A program made the position numbers and the translations under genes. From assembly GCA_937929805.1 (NCBI GenBank), contig CALFUT010000024.1, forward strand, positions 26,962-90,961: a stretch of DNA of 64,000 nt, written 5' to 3'. The notes beneath the pieces were generated by a model, which was not told the origin of the DNA, did not search any database, and worked only from the letters and a program-made list of their open reading frames with translations. Position 1 is the stretch's first letter. Each line of letters starts with the position of its first letter. This document shows, piece after piece, positions 1 through 7,495 of this stretch. The stretch comes from an uncultured Pirellulaceae bacterium. Its GTDB lineage: Bacteria > Planctomycetota > Planctomycetia > Pirellulales > Pirellulaceae.

Positions 1-72
1 ATCTTTTCCGCAGCAGAATTTGATTTTCTTGCCGGATTGGCAGGGGCACTGCTGATAGCTGTCGATTTCCAT
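1..72 (-). CDS. SEC-C motif protein, N-terminal fragment (runs off left edge)
   Basis: Read leftward from an ATG at 72, the first 24 codons stay open to the edge of the window. They encode a Cys-rich SEC-C type motif, CPCQSGKKIKFCCG, starting at residue 9. This motif binds zinc in the C-terminus of SecA and in many small or TPR-containing bacterial proteins. Here it sits at the extreme N-terminus. The rest of the protein lies outside the window, so its function cannot be assigned. The gene is divergent from the OleC-like gene at 344, with about 270 bp between them. Confidence 0.75.
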   Translation of the reverse strand, partial: MEIDSYQQCPCQSGKKIKFCCGKD

Positions 73-343
73 ATACTTCTAATGCCTTGGCCGACTGTGA
101 ATGTCAAAATGATGGAGTTCAAAACCAGACAGAGTGCGGAGCCAACGACCCGCCCAGTCAGGCGATCTGTTGTCTTCAACGCAATTGTCTCACCAAGGTG
201 GACACGCGATCGACAAAATAAATGAACGATGGTTAATAAACGGAAACGCCTACTTAACTCATAATTTACGGCAATCGAAACACGGATGGTAGCCCCAAGC
301 CCCGATCCAGCCATCAACCCGGTAAAGTCTCGGTTTTAGCATC
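73..343. other. Divergent intergenic region
   Basis: This gap separates two divergently transcribed genes and should hold both promoters. I see no convincing -10/-35 pair, repeat or RNA gene in it. Short reading frames here have no recognisable features. Confidence 0.4.
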
Positions 344-2161
344 GTGACGCGAAAACCAACCAGCCAACCAATGCACAACTCGGAACAAAATCAGACTTTC
401 GGTCACTCGGAAAGGCAGGAGCACCCGCCGTGGGATTTTGAGCATTTGCCAAACGTCGGATTGACGCTGACACTAACCGCCCAGCACACCCCCGATCGAG
501 TCGCCGTCGCTGCCCCAAAGTCCGGCCAACCCGCGCGGTGCTCAGAAGATCGACCGCTTGAGTACGATCGAATCACGTTTGGGCAACTGGACGCCGCCAG
601 CAATCAAGTCGCTCTTGGTGTGCAAAAGATGGGAGTCACCCCCGGCACACGTTTGGCGTTGATGGTTCCGCCCGGGATCGAGTTCGTCAAAATGGTGTTC
701 GGACTTTTTAAGGCGGGCGTCACCGTGATCCTGATCGACCCCGGCATGGGGCGAAAGAATATGATCGGCTGCTTGGCCGAAGCAAAACCCGATGGCATTG
801 TCGGAATCAAACGAGCCCATTTGGCTCGCTGGTTGTTCCGACGCAGGTTCCCCAAGTGCAAACAGAACGTGGTCGTTGGGCGTTGGCCCGGTTGCGTGTC
901 CAGCCGTTCGTTTGATCGGCTTGATTCGGCCCAATTCCAGCCCGCCAAAAACGCGACGCAGGAAGACGAAGCCGCGATCATCTTCACCACCGGCAGCACC
1001 GGTCCGCCCAAAGGAGTGCTCTACCGGCATCGCAACTTTATCCAGCAAGCGGCTCAGATCCGGGACTATTTTCAAATCCAACCGGGTTCGACCGACGTCT
1101 CCGGCTTCCCTCTATTCGCGCTGTTTAATACCGCGATGGGGACGACCACCGTTTTTCCTCAAATGGATGCGACTCGCCCGGCCGACGTCTACCCGCCCAA
1201 CATCATCGACGCCGTGAACCAGTTCGACGCCGATCAGTCATTCGGCTCGCCCGCTCTATGGAACACCGTTTCGACGTGGTGCGAATCCAATCAGGTAAAA
1301 CTGCCCGGCATCAAACGAATTCTGTCCGCCGGCGCCCCAGTTCCCCCCGACGTGCTACAGCGAGTTCGTTCGATCATCGCGGATGACGGCGACGCGTTCA
1401 CTCCGTACGGAGCCACCGAAGCGCTGCCTGTCGCCTGCAATTCCGCCTCCGTGGTTCTCAACGAGACCGCCGAAAAGACTCGCACCGGTTTCGGCACGTG
1501 CGTCGGACATAAGTTCGAAAGAATCGACTGGCGAGTCATTGAGATTTCGGACGAACCGTTGGCACAAGTTTCGCAAACGAAAGAAGTTCCTGCCGGAACC
1601 ATTGGAGAACTAATGGTTCGAGGCCCCGCAGTCACCGATCGCTACGTGACGCGTACTTCCGCCAACGCGGACCACAAAGTCACCGACGGCGACACATTCT
1701 GGCATCGCATGGGCGACCTTGGCTACTTGGACGATCAGAATCGATTTTGGTTTTGCGGTCGTAAAAATCACCGGATCACAACCGCGAACGGCCCGATGTA
1801 CACGATTCCTTGCGAAGGAATTATCAACTCGCACCCAAAAGTCTATCGCAGTGCGCTGGTCGGAGTTACTCCGGGCAACGGAGTTGAAGCAAACGAAGAC
1901 GGTTCAAACCAAATCGTTGCAGCGGCACGTAAGCTGAAATCGCCCGTGATGGTGATCGAGCCCTATCGCAAGGATTGGCCGGAAACGGAAGCTGCTCGCG
2001 AGCAATTCCTATCGGAGCTTCAACAATTAGCGTTGGCTCATGAGGCAACTCAACCGATCGCGCAGTTTTTGTTTCGGCAATCGCTCCCCGTCGACATCCG
2101 CCATAACTCGAAGATCTTCCGGGAACAGCTTGGCCCTTGGGCTGAAAAGCAATTACCGTAG
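344..2161 (+). CDS. OleC-like fatty acid AMP-ligase / beta-lactone synthetase family
   Basis: This is a 605-residue member of the ANL adenylating superfamily. The P-loop-like A3 motif IIFTTGSTGPPKG is near residue 211, the YGATE A5 motif near 354, and MGDLGYLD with the downstream hinge near 455. The overall pattern (long N-terminal domain, FPLFALFNTAMG segment) resembles OleC, which in olefin biosynthesis adenylates a beta-hydroxy acid to form a beta-lactone. Related planctomycete proteins are usually annotated fatty-acid-CoA ligase. No oleA, oleB or oleD is visible nearby, so the pathway role is uncertain. The frame opens at GTG 344; an in-frame ATG at 371 is an alternative start. The small membrane protein gene begins 22 bp downstream. 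Confidence 0.8.
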   Translation: MTRKPTSQPMHNSEQNQTFGHSERQEHPPWDFEHLPNVGLTLTLTAQHTPDRVAVAAPKSGQPARCSEDRPLEYDRITFGQLDAASNQVALGVQKMGVTPGTRLALMVPPGIEFVKMVFGLFKAGVTVILIDPGMGRKNMIGCLAEAKPDGIVGIKRAHLARWLFRRRFPKCKQNVVVGRWPGCVSSRSFDRLDSAQFQPAKNATQEDEAAIIFTTGSTGPPKGVLYRHRNFIQQAAQIRDYFQIQPGSTDVSGFPLFALFNTAMGTTTVFPQMDATRPADVYPPNIIDAVNQFDADQSFGSPALWNTVSTWCESNQVKLPGIKRILSAGAPVPPDVLQRVRSIIADDGDAFTPYGATEALPVACNSASVVLNETAEKTRTGFGTCVGHKFERIDWRVIEISDEPLAQVSQTKEVPAGTIGELMVRGPAVTDRYVTRTSANADHKVTDGDTFWHRMGDLGYLDDQNRFWFCGRKNHRITTANGPMYTIPCEGIINSHPKVYRSALVGVTPGNGVEANEDGSNQIVAAARKLKSPVMVIEPYRKDWPETEAAREQFLSELQQLALAHEATQPIAQFLFRQSLPVDIRHNSKIFREQLGPWAEKQLP

Positions 2162-2183
2162 ACACTGGTTCAGGTTTTTCAGT

Positions 2184-2645
2184 ATGTCCGATATAGAAAC
2201 AAGACGCGAAGCCCCCAAGTTTGGCTTGGTTTTTATGTTCTGTCTGACAGGCTACTTCGCAATCTATTTTGCTGCGAGTCAAGCGTTTGGCTTATCAAAC
2301 TACTGGATCGTTATCGGATTCTTGATGGCATCCATTCGGTTGCCGCTGATCTTCTTGGCTGGCTGGACTAAGTTGTCGATTCCCTTGCTGGTGATTTTTT
2401 TCCTCATTCCGATTGGTGCACTTTGGCAGAATGTCGATGCAGGGCGATCAAGCTTTATATCGTTTGCCTCACCGGCGCAATGGCTGACCATTGGCACGTT
2501 CTACTTTCTTGGTCCGTCGCTGGTGCTATATGCCGACATGCGAGGGCGGTACACGGATATGTACCAACAACTTTTACGATTGATCGTTGACGCCGTATTG
2601 ATGACGCTATGGGTCGCCGTGACTGTTTCGCACTTTTTAAGGTAG
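2184..2645 (+). CDS. Small multi-spanning membrane protein, unknown function
   Basis: A 153-residue protein with four or so hydrophobic stretches: around FGLVFMFCLTGYFAIYF, IVIGFLMASIRLPLIFLAG, LLVIFFLIPIGAL and the C-terminal LMTLWVAVTV. It has no recognisable catalytic motif. The ATG at 2184 lies 22 bp after the OleC-like gene and in the same direction, so the two may be co-transcribed. That would suggest a membrane or lipid context, but this is inference only. The frame is open further upstream, but an earlier start would overlap the ligase gene. Confidence 0.6.
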   Translation: MSDIETRREAPKFGLVFMFCLTGYFAIYFAASQAFGLSNYWIVIGFLMASIRLPLIFLAGWTKLSIPLLVIFFLIPIGALWQNVDAGRSSFISFASPAQWLTIGTFYFLGPSLVLYADMRGRYTDMYQQLLRLIVDAVLMTLWVAVTVSHFLR

Positions 2646-2698
2646 GCGATCTTTCGGAGAATTTCGCGGCCTGATACCGGCTCAGGGGTAGTAGTCGC

Positions 2699-2826
2699 GG
2701 AGAGGCTGTGATTTTTCTAGCCGTTTTGGCGCTAGCCACGGACGAACCACCATTGTCCGGGGCTAGCGCCCAAACGGCTGGTATTGTTGGACCATGCTTC
2801 CATAAAATCATCGCCTCTCCGCGACT
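2699..2826. repeat. Long hairpin repeat, family B copy 1
   Basis: A 25-nt arm at 2719-2743 pairs with 2755-2779 across an 11-nt loop, with only two non-Watson-Crick positions. An outer perfect 13-bp inverted pair, GTCGCGGAGAGGC and GCCTCTCCGCGAC, flanks it. The hairpin core is repeated almost identically at 63217-63277. It lies between two converging genes. Confidence 0.85.
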
Positions 2827-2936
2827 GTTCGACAAAGCGAGCAGAATTCCCCGAAGAACCACTTTTCTTTTTCCAAAACCAGTCACGGAGGTTGTCGGAT
2901 CGTTCAGCGCGAGAGAGTTCGCTCGCCCGAGGCCAA

Positions 2937-4718
2937 CTACGCTTCGACTTTTGGCTTGTTGATTTTGAGTGCCAATTCGGTCAACTGCTCTTCGTCCACA
3001 ACGTTGGGCGCTTCGGTCATTAAGTCGGATGCCTTCTGAGTCTTCGGGAATGCGATGCAATCACGAATGTTCTCTAGGCCGCAGAAAATCATCACGACGC
3101 GGTCAATGCCCAACGCGATGCCGCCGTGCGGTGGAGCACCGTATTGCAACGCATCCAGCAAGAATCCAAATCGGTCTTTCGCCATTTCCTCGTCCATGCC
3201 CAGTAATCCAAACACTTGCTGCTGGATTTCACTGTCGTGGATTCGAATCGTTCCACCGCCCGCTTCGTAGCCGTTGATGACTAGGTCGTACGCTTTGGCT
3301 CGAGACTTAGATGGATCGGTTTTCAGCAGCTCCAAATCTTGGTCTCGCGGAGCAGTAAACGGATGGTGCATCGCGACCCAACGATCGGCCTCTGCGTCGT
3401 GCTCGAACATCGGGAATTCGGTCACCCAGGAAAAATGCATCTGATCAGGGTCGTAAAGCTTTAGCTCGACACCCATTCGCTTCCGCAACGCGTACAGCGC
3501 TTTGCAGCTGACTTCAAACGTGTCGGCGATGAACATCAGCAAGTCACCCGGCTTCGCCTCCATTCGTTCCTTGATTCCGTCCAAAATCTCTGGCTCGAAA
3601 TTCTTGGCGATGGGCGAAAACAATGTTCCGTCCTCTTCGACGCGGAACCAAGCCAAACCTTTGGCCCCAAAGTCTTCTTGCACCATCGCGGTCAGTTCAT
3701 CAATGCCTTTACGCGAAAACAGCGGCGCGGCTCCGGTCGCATTGATGCCACGAACGAAGTTCCCCGCGTCGGCGACTCCTCGGAAGACCCGGAATTCGGT
3801 CTTGGCGGCCAAATCGGTGCAGTCAACGATCTCCATGCCGAAGCGAAGATCGGGCGCGTCGTGTCCGAACCGAGTCATCGCTTCGTCGTAGGTCATGCGA
3901 GGCAATGGAAGCTGGATGTCCTGTCCTAGGATCTCCTTGGAAAGCTTCTGCATCAAGCCATCGATCAAGCCCATCACATCGTCGGCGTCGACAAACGACA
4001 TTTCCATATCCAGCTGAGTGAACTCAGGTTGCCGATCGGCTCGCAAGTCTTCGTCACGAAAACAGCGAGCCACTTGCACGTAACGATCGTAGCCAGCGAT
4101 CATCATGATCTGCTTGTACAGCTGCGGCGACTGTGGCAACGCGTAGAATTCGCCTTTGAAAACGCGGCTAGGGACAAGATAGTCACGAGCACCTTCGGGC
4201 GTGCTGCGGCCGAGGATGGGCGTCTCTACGTCGATGAAGTTGTGTTCCTCGGCATAGTCACGCATCAATTTGATGATGCGGCTGCGAGTCTGAAGCGTTT
4301 GCAGCATGTCCCCGCGACGAAGATCAAGGTAGCGATGCTTCAGTCGCAAGTCTTCGTTGGGCATGTCCCGTTGGTTCGGGAAAAACGGCGGAGTCTTACA
4401 CGCGTTCAGAATCTTTAGCTCGGTGGCGATTAGCTCAATCTGCCCGGTTGAAAGTTTTGGGTTTTCTTGGCCGACTGGACGTTGCGAGACAGTGCCGGTT
4501 ACTTGAATGACGAATTCACGTTTCACTTCAGGAGCGACACCCAGAACCTGTTCGTTGGATTGCGGATTCACCACGCACTGGGTGACTCCAAACCGATCGC
4601 GCACGTCGATGAATGTCACACCGCCTTGGTCACGGATCTTGTCGACCCATCCCGAGATGGTGACCGTTTTTTCAAGTGAGTCCGTTGTCAGTTCGCCGCA
4701 AGTATGGGTGCGTAGCAC
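2937..4718 (-). CDS. aspS: Aspartyl-tRNA synthetase
   Basis: A class II aminoacyl-tRNA synthetase of about 593 residues that charges tRNA-Asp (possibly also tRNA-Asn in non-discriminating forms). An N-terminal OB-fold anticodon-binding domain (RTHTCGEL through the ISGWVDKIRDQGG segment) is followed by the catalytic core, with motif 2 in FRDEDLRADRQPEFTQLD and motif 3 in GIALGIDRVVMI; a bacterial GAD insertion lies between them. The frame is open upstream to a TTG at 4841, but homology begins right after the GTG at 4718, which has a weak GGAA upstream, so I place the start there. It lies downstream of miaA on the same strand, probably in the same operon. Confidence 0.95.
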   Translation of the reverse strand: MLRTHTCGELTTDSLEKTVTISGWVDKIRDQGGVTFIDVRDRFGVTQCVVNPQSNEQVLGVAPEVKREFVIQVTGTVSQRPVGQENPKLSTGQIELIATELKILNACKTPPFFPNQRDMPNEDLRLKHRYLDLRRGDMLQTLQTRSRIIKLMRDYAEEHNFIDVETPILGRSTPEGARDYLVPSRVFKGEFYALPQSPQLYKQIMMIAGYDRYVQVARCFRDEDLRADRQPEFTQLDMEMSFVDADDVMGLIDGLMQKLSKEILGQDIQLPLPRMTYDEAMTRFGHDAPDLRFGMEIVDCTDLAAKTEFRVFRGVADAGNFVRGINATGAAPLFSRKGIDELTAMVQEDFGAKGLAWFRVEEDGTLFSPIAKNFEPEILDGIKERMEAKPGDLLMFIADTFEVSCKALYALRKRMGVELKLYDPDQMHFSWVTEFPMFEHDAEADRWVAMHHPFTAPRDQDLELLKTDPSKSRAKAYDLVINGYEAGGGTIRIHDSEIQQQVFGLLGMDEEMAKDRFGFLLDALQYGAPPHGGIALGIDRVVMIFCGLENIRDCIAFPKTQKASDLMTEAPNVVDEEQLTELALKINKPKVEA

Positions 4719-4843
4719 AGCAATATTTCCGAGATTGTAGATGAAATTGGAGCGACGATTATCGCAACAATCCGCATTTTCAGCCAGTAGCCAACTGGTA
4801 CGCGAGGCGAGAAGTTTTGAGGCAACCGATTGAGCCTGCAATC

Positions 4844-5788
4844 CTACGCAGAAGCGACCAGCTGCTCTGCGATCTGCTCCGGTTCGAACTCGGTCGGCAG
4901 ATCAATCATGCGGCATTCACTTAAACCACGAAACCAAGTTTCCTGATGGCGAGCGAAACGCCGAGTCCGCACGCGAACCTTTTCGATGGTTTCGTCCATG
5001 CTCAGACGCCCCGCCAGATGATCGATCGCCTCGCGGTACCCGACCGCCTGAGACGCCGTGTGGCCAAGTGCTTCGTGCTTCTCTAGCAGTTGGCGAACTT
5101 CGTCCAGCAGACCGGCATCGAACATGGACGTGACGCGATTTTCGATTCGCTCGTGTAGAATCGGTCGAGCATGCCGAAGCGTAAACACTCGGCATTCGTC
5201 GGCTTCGCGGCCCTCGGAAAACTGCATCTGCCAGTGGCTGATCGGCTTGCCGGTCGTTTTGAACACCTCCAACGCTCGAATGATTCGGCGGTGATCATTC
5301 GGGTGCAAGTTCGCCGCAGATACCGGATCGATCATCTCAAGCCGTTGGTGCAAAAACTGACCACCCATCTCCTCTAGCTCTTGCTCGATCTCCTTGCGAA
5401 AGTCCCAGTCCGCCGGGGGGCCCTCAAACATGCCTCGCAACAGTGCCTTCAGATAAAGCGCCGTCCCACCCACGAAAATGACTTGTTTACCTGAGTCAAA
5501 AATTCGCTGAACGTGCTGCATCGCGTGATCGCGATATTGCGAAACGCTAAAAGCTTCGGTCGGGTCGACGATGTCCAGCATGTGATGCGGCACTTGCTGC
5601 TGATCGGTGACCGAGGGCTTGGCGGTGCCAATGTCCATGCCGCGATAGATCGCCATCGAGTCTAGCGAGATGATCTCGGCGTTCAGTAATTGAGCCATTT
5701 TCAGGCTGACTCGAGTTTTTCCGCTGGCTGTCGCACCGGTCAAGAACCAGCATTGGGCGGCCAGATCGCAGAGTTCAGAATTGGTCAC
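4844..5788 (-). CDS. miaA: tRNA dimethylallyltransferase
   Basis: MiaA transfers a dimethylallyl group to A37 of tRNAs reading UNN codons. The P-loop GATASGKT lies near the N-terminus, followed by the family signature DSMAIYRGMDIGTAKP and the VGGTALYLKALLRG segment. The length of about 314 residues from GTG 5788 fits the family. The frame extends upstream to a TTG at 5890, which would abut the preceding gene and add residues unlike MiaA, so the GTG, with GGAA upstream, is preferred. It is followed by aspS, giving a tRNA-function pair. Confidence 0.93.
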   Translation of the reverse strand: MTNSELCDLAAQCWFLTGATASGKTRVSLKMAQLLNAEIISLDSMAIYRGMDIGTAKPSVTDQQQVPHHMLDIVDPTEAFSVSQYRDHAMQHVQRIFDSGKQVIFVGGTALYLKALLRGMFEGPPADWDFRKEIEQELEEMGGQFLHQRLEMIDPVSAANLHPNDHRRIIRALEVFKTTGKPISHWQMQFSEGREADECRVFTLRHARPILHERIENRVTSMFDAGLLDEVRQLLEKHEALGHTASQAVGYREAIDHLAGRLSMDETIEKVRVRTRRFARHQETWFRGLSECRMIDLPTEFEPEQIAEQLVASA

Positions 5789-5890
5789 ATCGATTCCGAA
5801 AATGGAAGACCGGGAAATTAAATCAGAACAGGATGAGGTATAGCGTGCTCGATAAACCCCAAACCAAAAGGCTATTCCAAAGCGTTTCAA

Positions 5891-6556
5891 TTAGCCGCGA
5901 GACGATTTTCGTCTTGAGGAACGCGAACGCTTTTTGGATTTCAATCTTGAGACGGCAACGTAGTACTTAGGGTGTAACAAGTTGGACATCATCAAACGAG
6001 ATGACCCACAGCACTGGCAACGGTAAGGGCCGATAACGATCGCCAATCCAAATGTCATCCCGATGACATAGCTGTACCACAATCGCCGATAGAACGACAG
6101 GTAGTGGCCCTCGTACCGGTTGCAATTGAAGCAGTGCAAGCCAAGCCGCTTACGTGCTGATTTGCCGCTGGAAGAACGCGTGCCGACACTCGCGTCTTCG
6201 TCCTCAAAATCACCTTCGAAATCATCGGCGTCCCATTCTTCATCAGTCGCCAATTGAGCGACCGCAGTCGAATCAGATCCAGACGTGGCTTCGGCAGCAA
6301 CTTGCTCAGTCCGTAACTCAGCCGCACCTTGTTTGTTCAGCCGGACTCGCCGAAGTCGTTCCTTCTCTGTGGCTCGATGAAGTGCTTCGGTCTCGCGCTT
6401 TGCCTTTTCTCGCTCCTGTTCGCGAGTCTGGGCCGCTTCCAATGCCTCGGCCTCTGCAAGTTCACGCGCGACCTCTTCCTGCATCAACCGCAGCTGTTCG
6501 GCTTTGAGCCTTGCGGCTTCAAGTTTAGCCTTTGCGTTGTTCGATGTTTCGCTCAT
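5891..6556 (-). CDS. Coiled-coil, acidic-linker, zinc-ribbon membrane protein (unknown)
   Basis: A 221-residue protein with a modular look. Residues about 5-75 are charged, Ala/Glu/Arg-rich and predicted coiled coil. An acidic linker (EEWDADDFEGDFEDED) follows. Two Cys pairs, HCFNC and CQCCG, bracket a hydrophobic segment (YSYVIGMTFGLAIVIGPY) and could bind zinc at the membrane surface. The C-terminus is strongly basic, Ser/Arg/Lys-rich. I do not recognise the family. It lies directly upstream of miaA on the same strand and may head the miaA-aspS operon. Confidence 0.65.
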   Translation of the reverse strand: MSETSNNAKAKLEAARLKAEQLRLMQEEVARELAEAEALEAAQTREQEREKAKRETEALHRATEKERLRRVRLNKQGAAELRTEQVAAEATSGSDSTAVAQLATDEEWDADDFEGDFEDEDASVGTRSSSGKSARKRLGLHCFNCNRYEGHYLSFYRRLWYSYVIGMTFGLAIVIGPYRCQCCGSSRLMMSNLLHPKYYVAVSRLKSKKRSRSSRRKSSRG

Positions 6557-7349
6557 TTACAAGATGCCGGAAAAGAGATTCAGCCAAAGTTCGGTCGTTG
6601 GCTCAACAGAGAGGATCGCAGGCGTTGATCCGAGGTGGCGTCAGGTTCTTAATAATGCCTTAGGAATCTGCCCCTGCTTACTTCGATCGTAGTCGATGGC
6701 GACCTTAGGATCAATTCATGCCATCCCCGAAAATAACGCTGAGTTCAAGATTGTGCACAACATGATCGCCAAGTCGGTGCATCGCGAGCCCACGTAATCC
6801 CGCCGCGTGAAATCGTCAAAGATTTCTGGGCCCACCATGCCTCAATTCTTTCCCTGTTGTTCCAATCGAAAATACCGCCAACAGAACACCCATTGTCGCC
6901 AGATTCCCGTTGGATGTTCGCGGCAAGAGTTCGGTTATACGCCAAGCATTGGTCACTGGCACCAAGGTCGTTCCAGCGAATCGAACGAGTTGGCGGGATG
7001 CTGTAAGGTCAGATGCTGGGATGGAATCAGAGACCGATTTGTTTGCTGCTCGTGGACAGATTGGTGGCGCATGGTCTTGGTGGTTGAGAACTGCTCGCGA
7101 GCCACACTTGACCACTGAATCGGTCTACTCGAGGATTCAGAATTGGCTTCGCAAGCTCAACGGTCCAAACAAAAGCCGGGAATGCCTCAGGCGAGATGCT
7201 CGCCTCGAAAAAATCGAGCCGCCCGGAAAGCACTCGCTTTCAGCGCATCTGTTCGGTCATCTCCAGCGTCAAACGCGAACGCACTGCCCTCTGCGACATG
7301 AAACCCCCATCAGAGGAGCCGTGTTCGACGCAATTTGAGTCCGTGATTG
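6557..7349. other. Intergenic region without a supported gene
   Basis: About 800 bp between the divergent genes at 6556 and 7496. Several frames of 60-140 codons are open here, but none has family motifs, a good ribosome site or convincing composition. A stretch on the minus strand around 6720-7115 reads somewhat like protein in more than one frame and might be a decayed gene; I cannot name it. Confidence 0.3.
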
Positions 7350-7377
7350 TTGAGTTTCCGGCGAAAAAAACTATACT
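7350..7377 (+). promoter_or_regulatory. Likely sigma-70 type promoter of acnB
   Basis: TTGAGT at 7350-7355 and TATACT at 7372-7377 are separated by 16 bp, close to the housekeeping consensus. They sit about 120 bp upstream of the chosen acnB start, leaving a leader of roughly 110 nt. The -10 match is strong and the spacing slightly short. Confidence 0.45.
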
Positions 7378-7495
7378 TTGGGACGGCAACCGCTTTATCA
7401 GTAGACGCCAATCGGCCGCACAACCGATTCCATGTCTGATGCCGAATTCGGCCAAAAAAACCGCACGGAACTTTTCGTCACTCAAGAAATTTTAT

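Noticed and set aside
6816..7115. 99-codon minus-strand frame upstream of acnB
   Set aside because: A short hydrophobic stretch is present but frames shift and no start or family can be supported; left as possible remnant.
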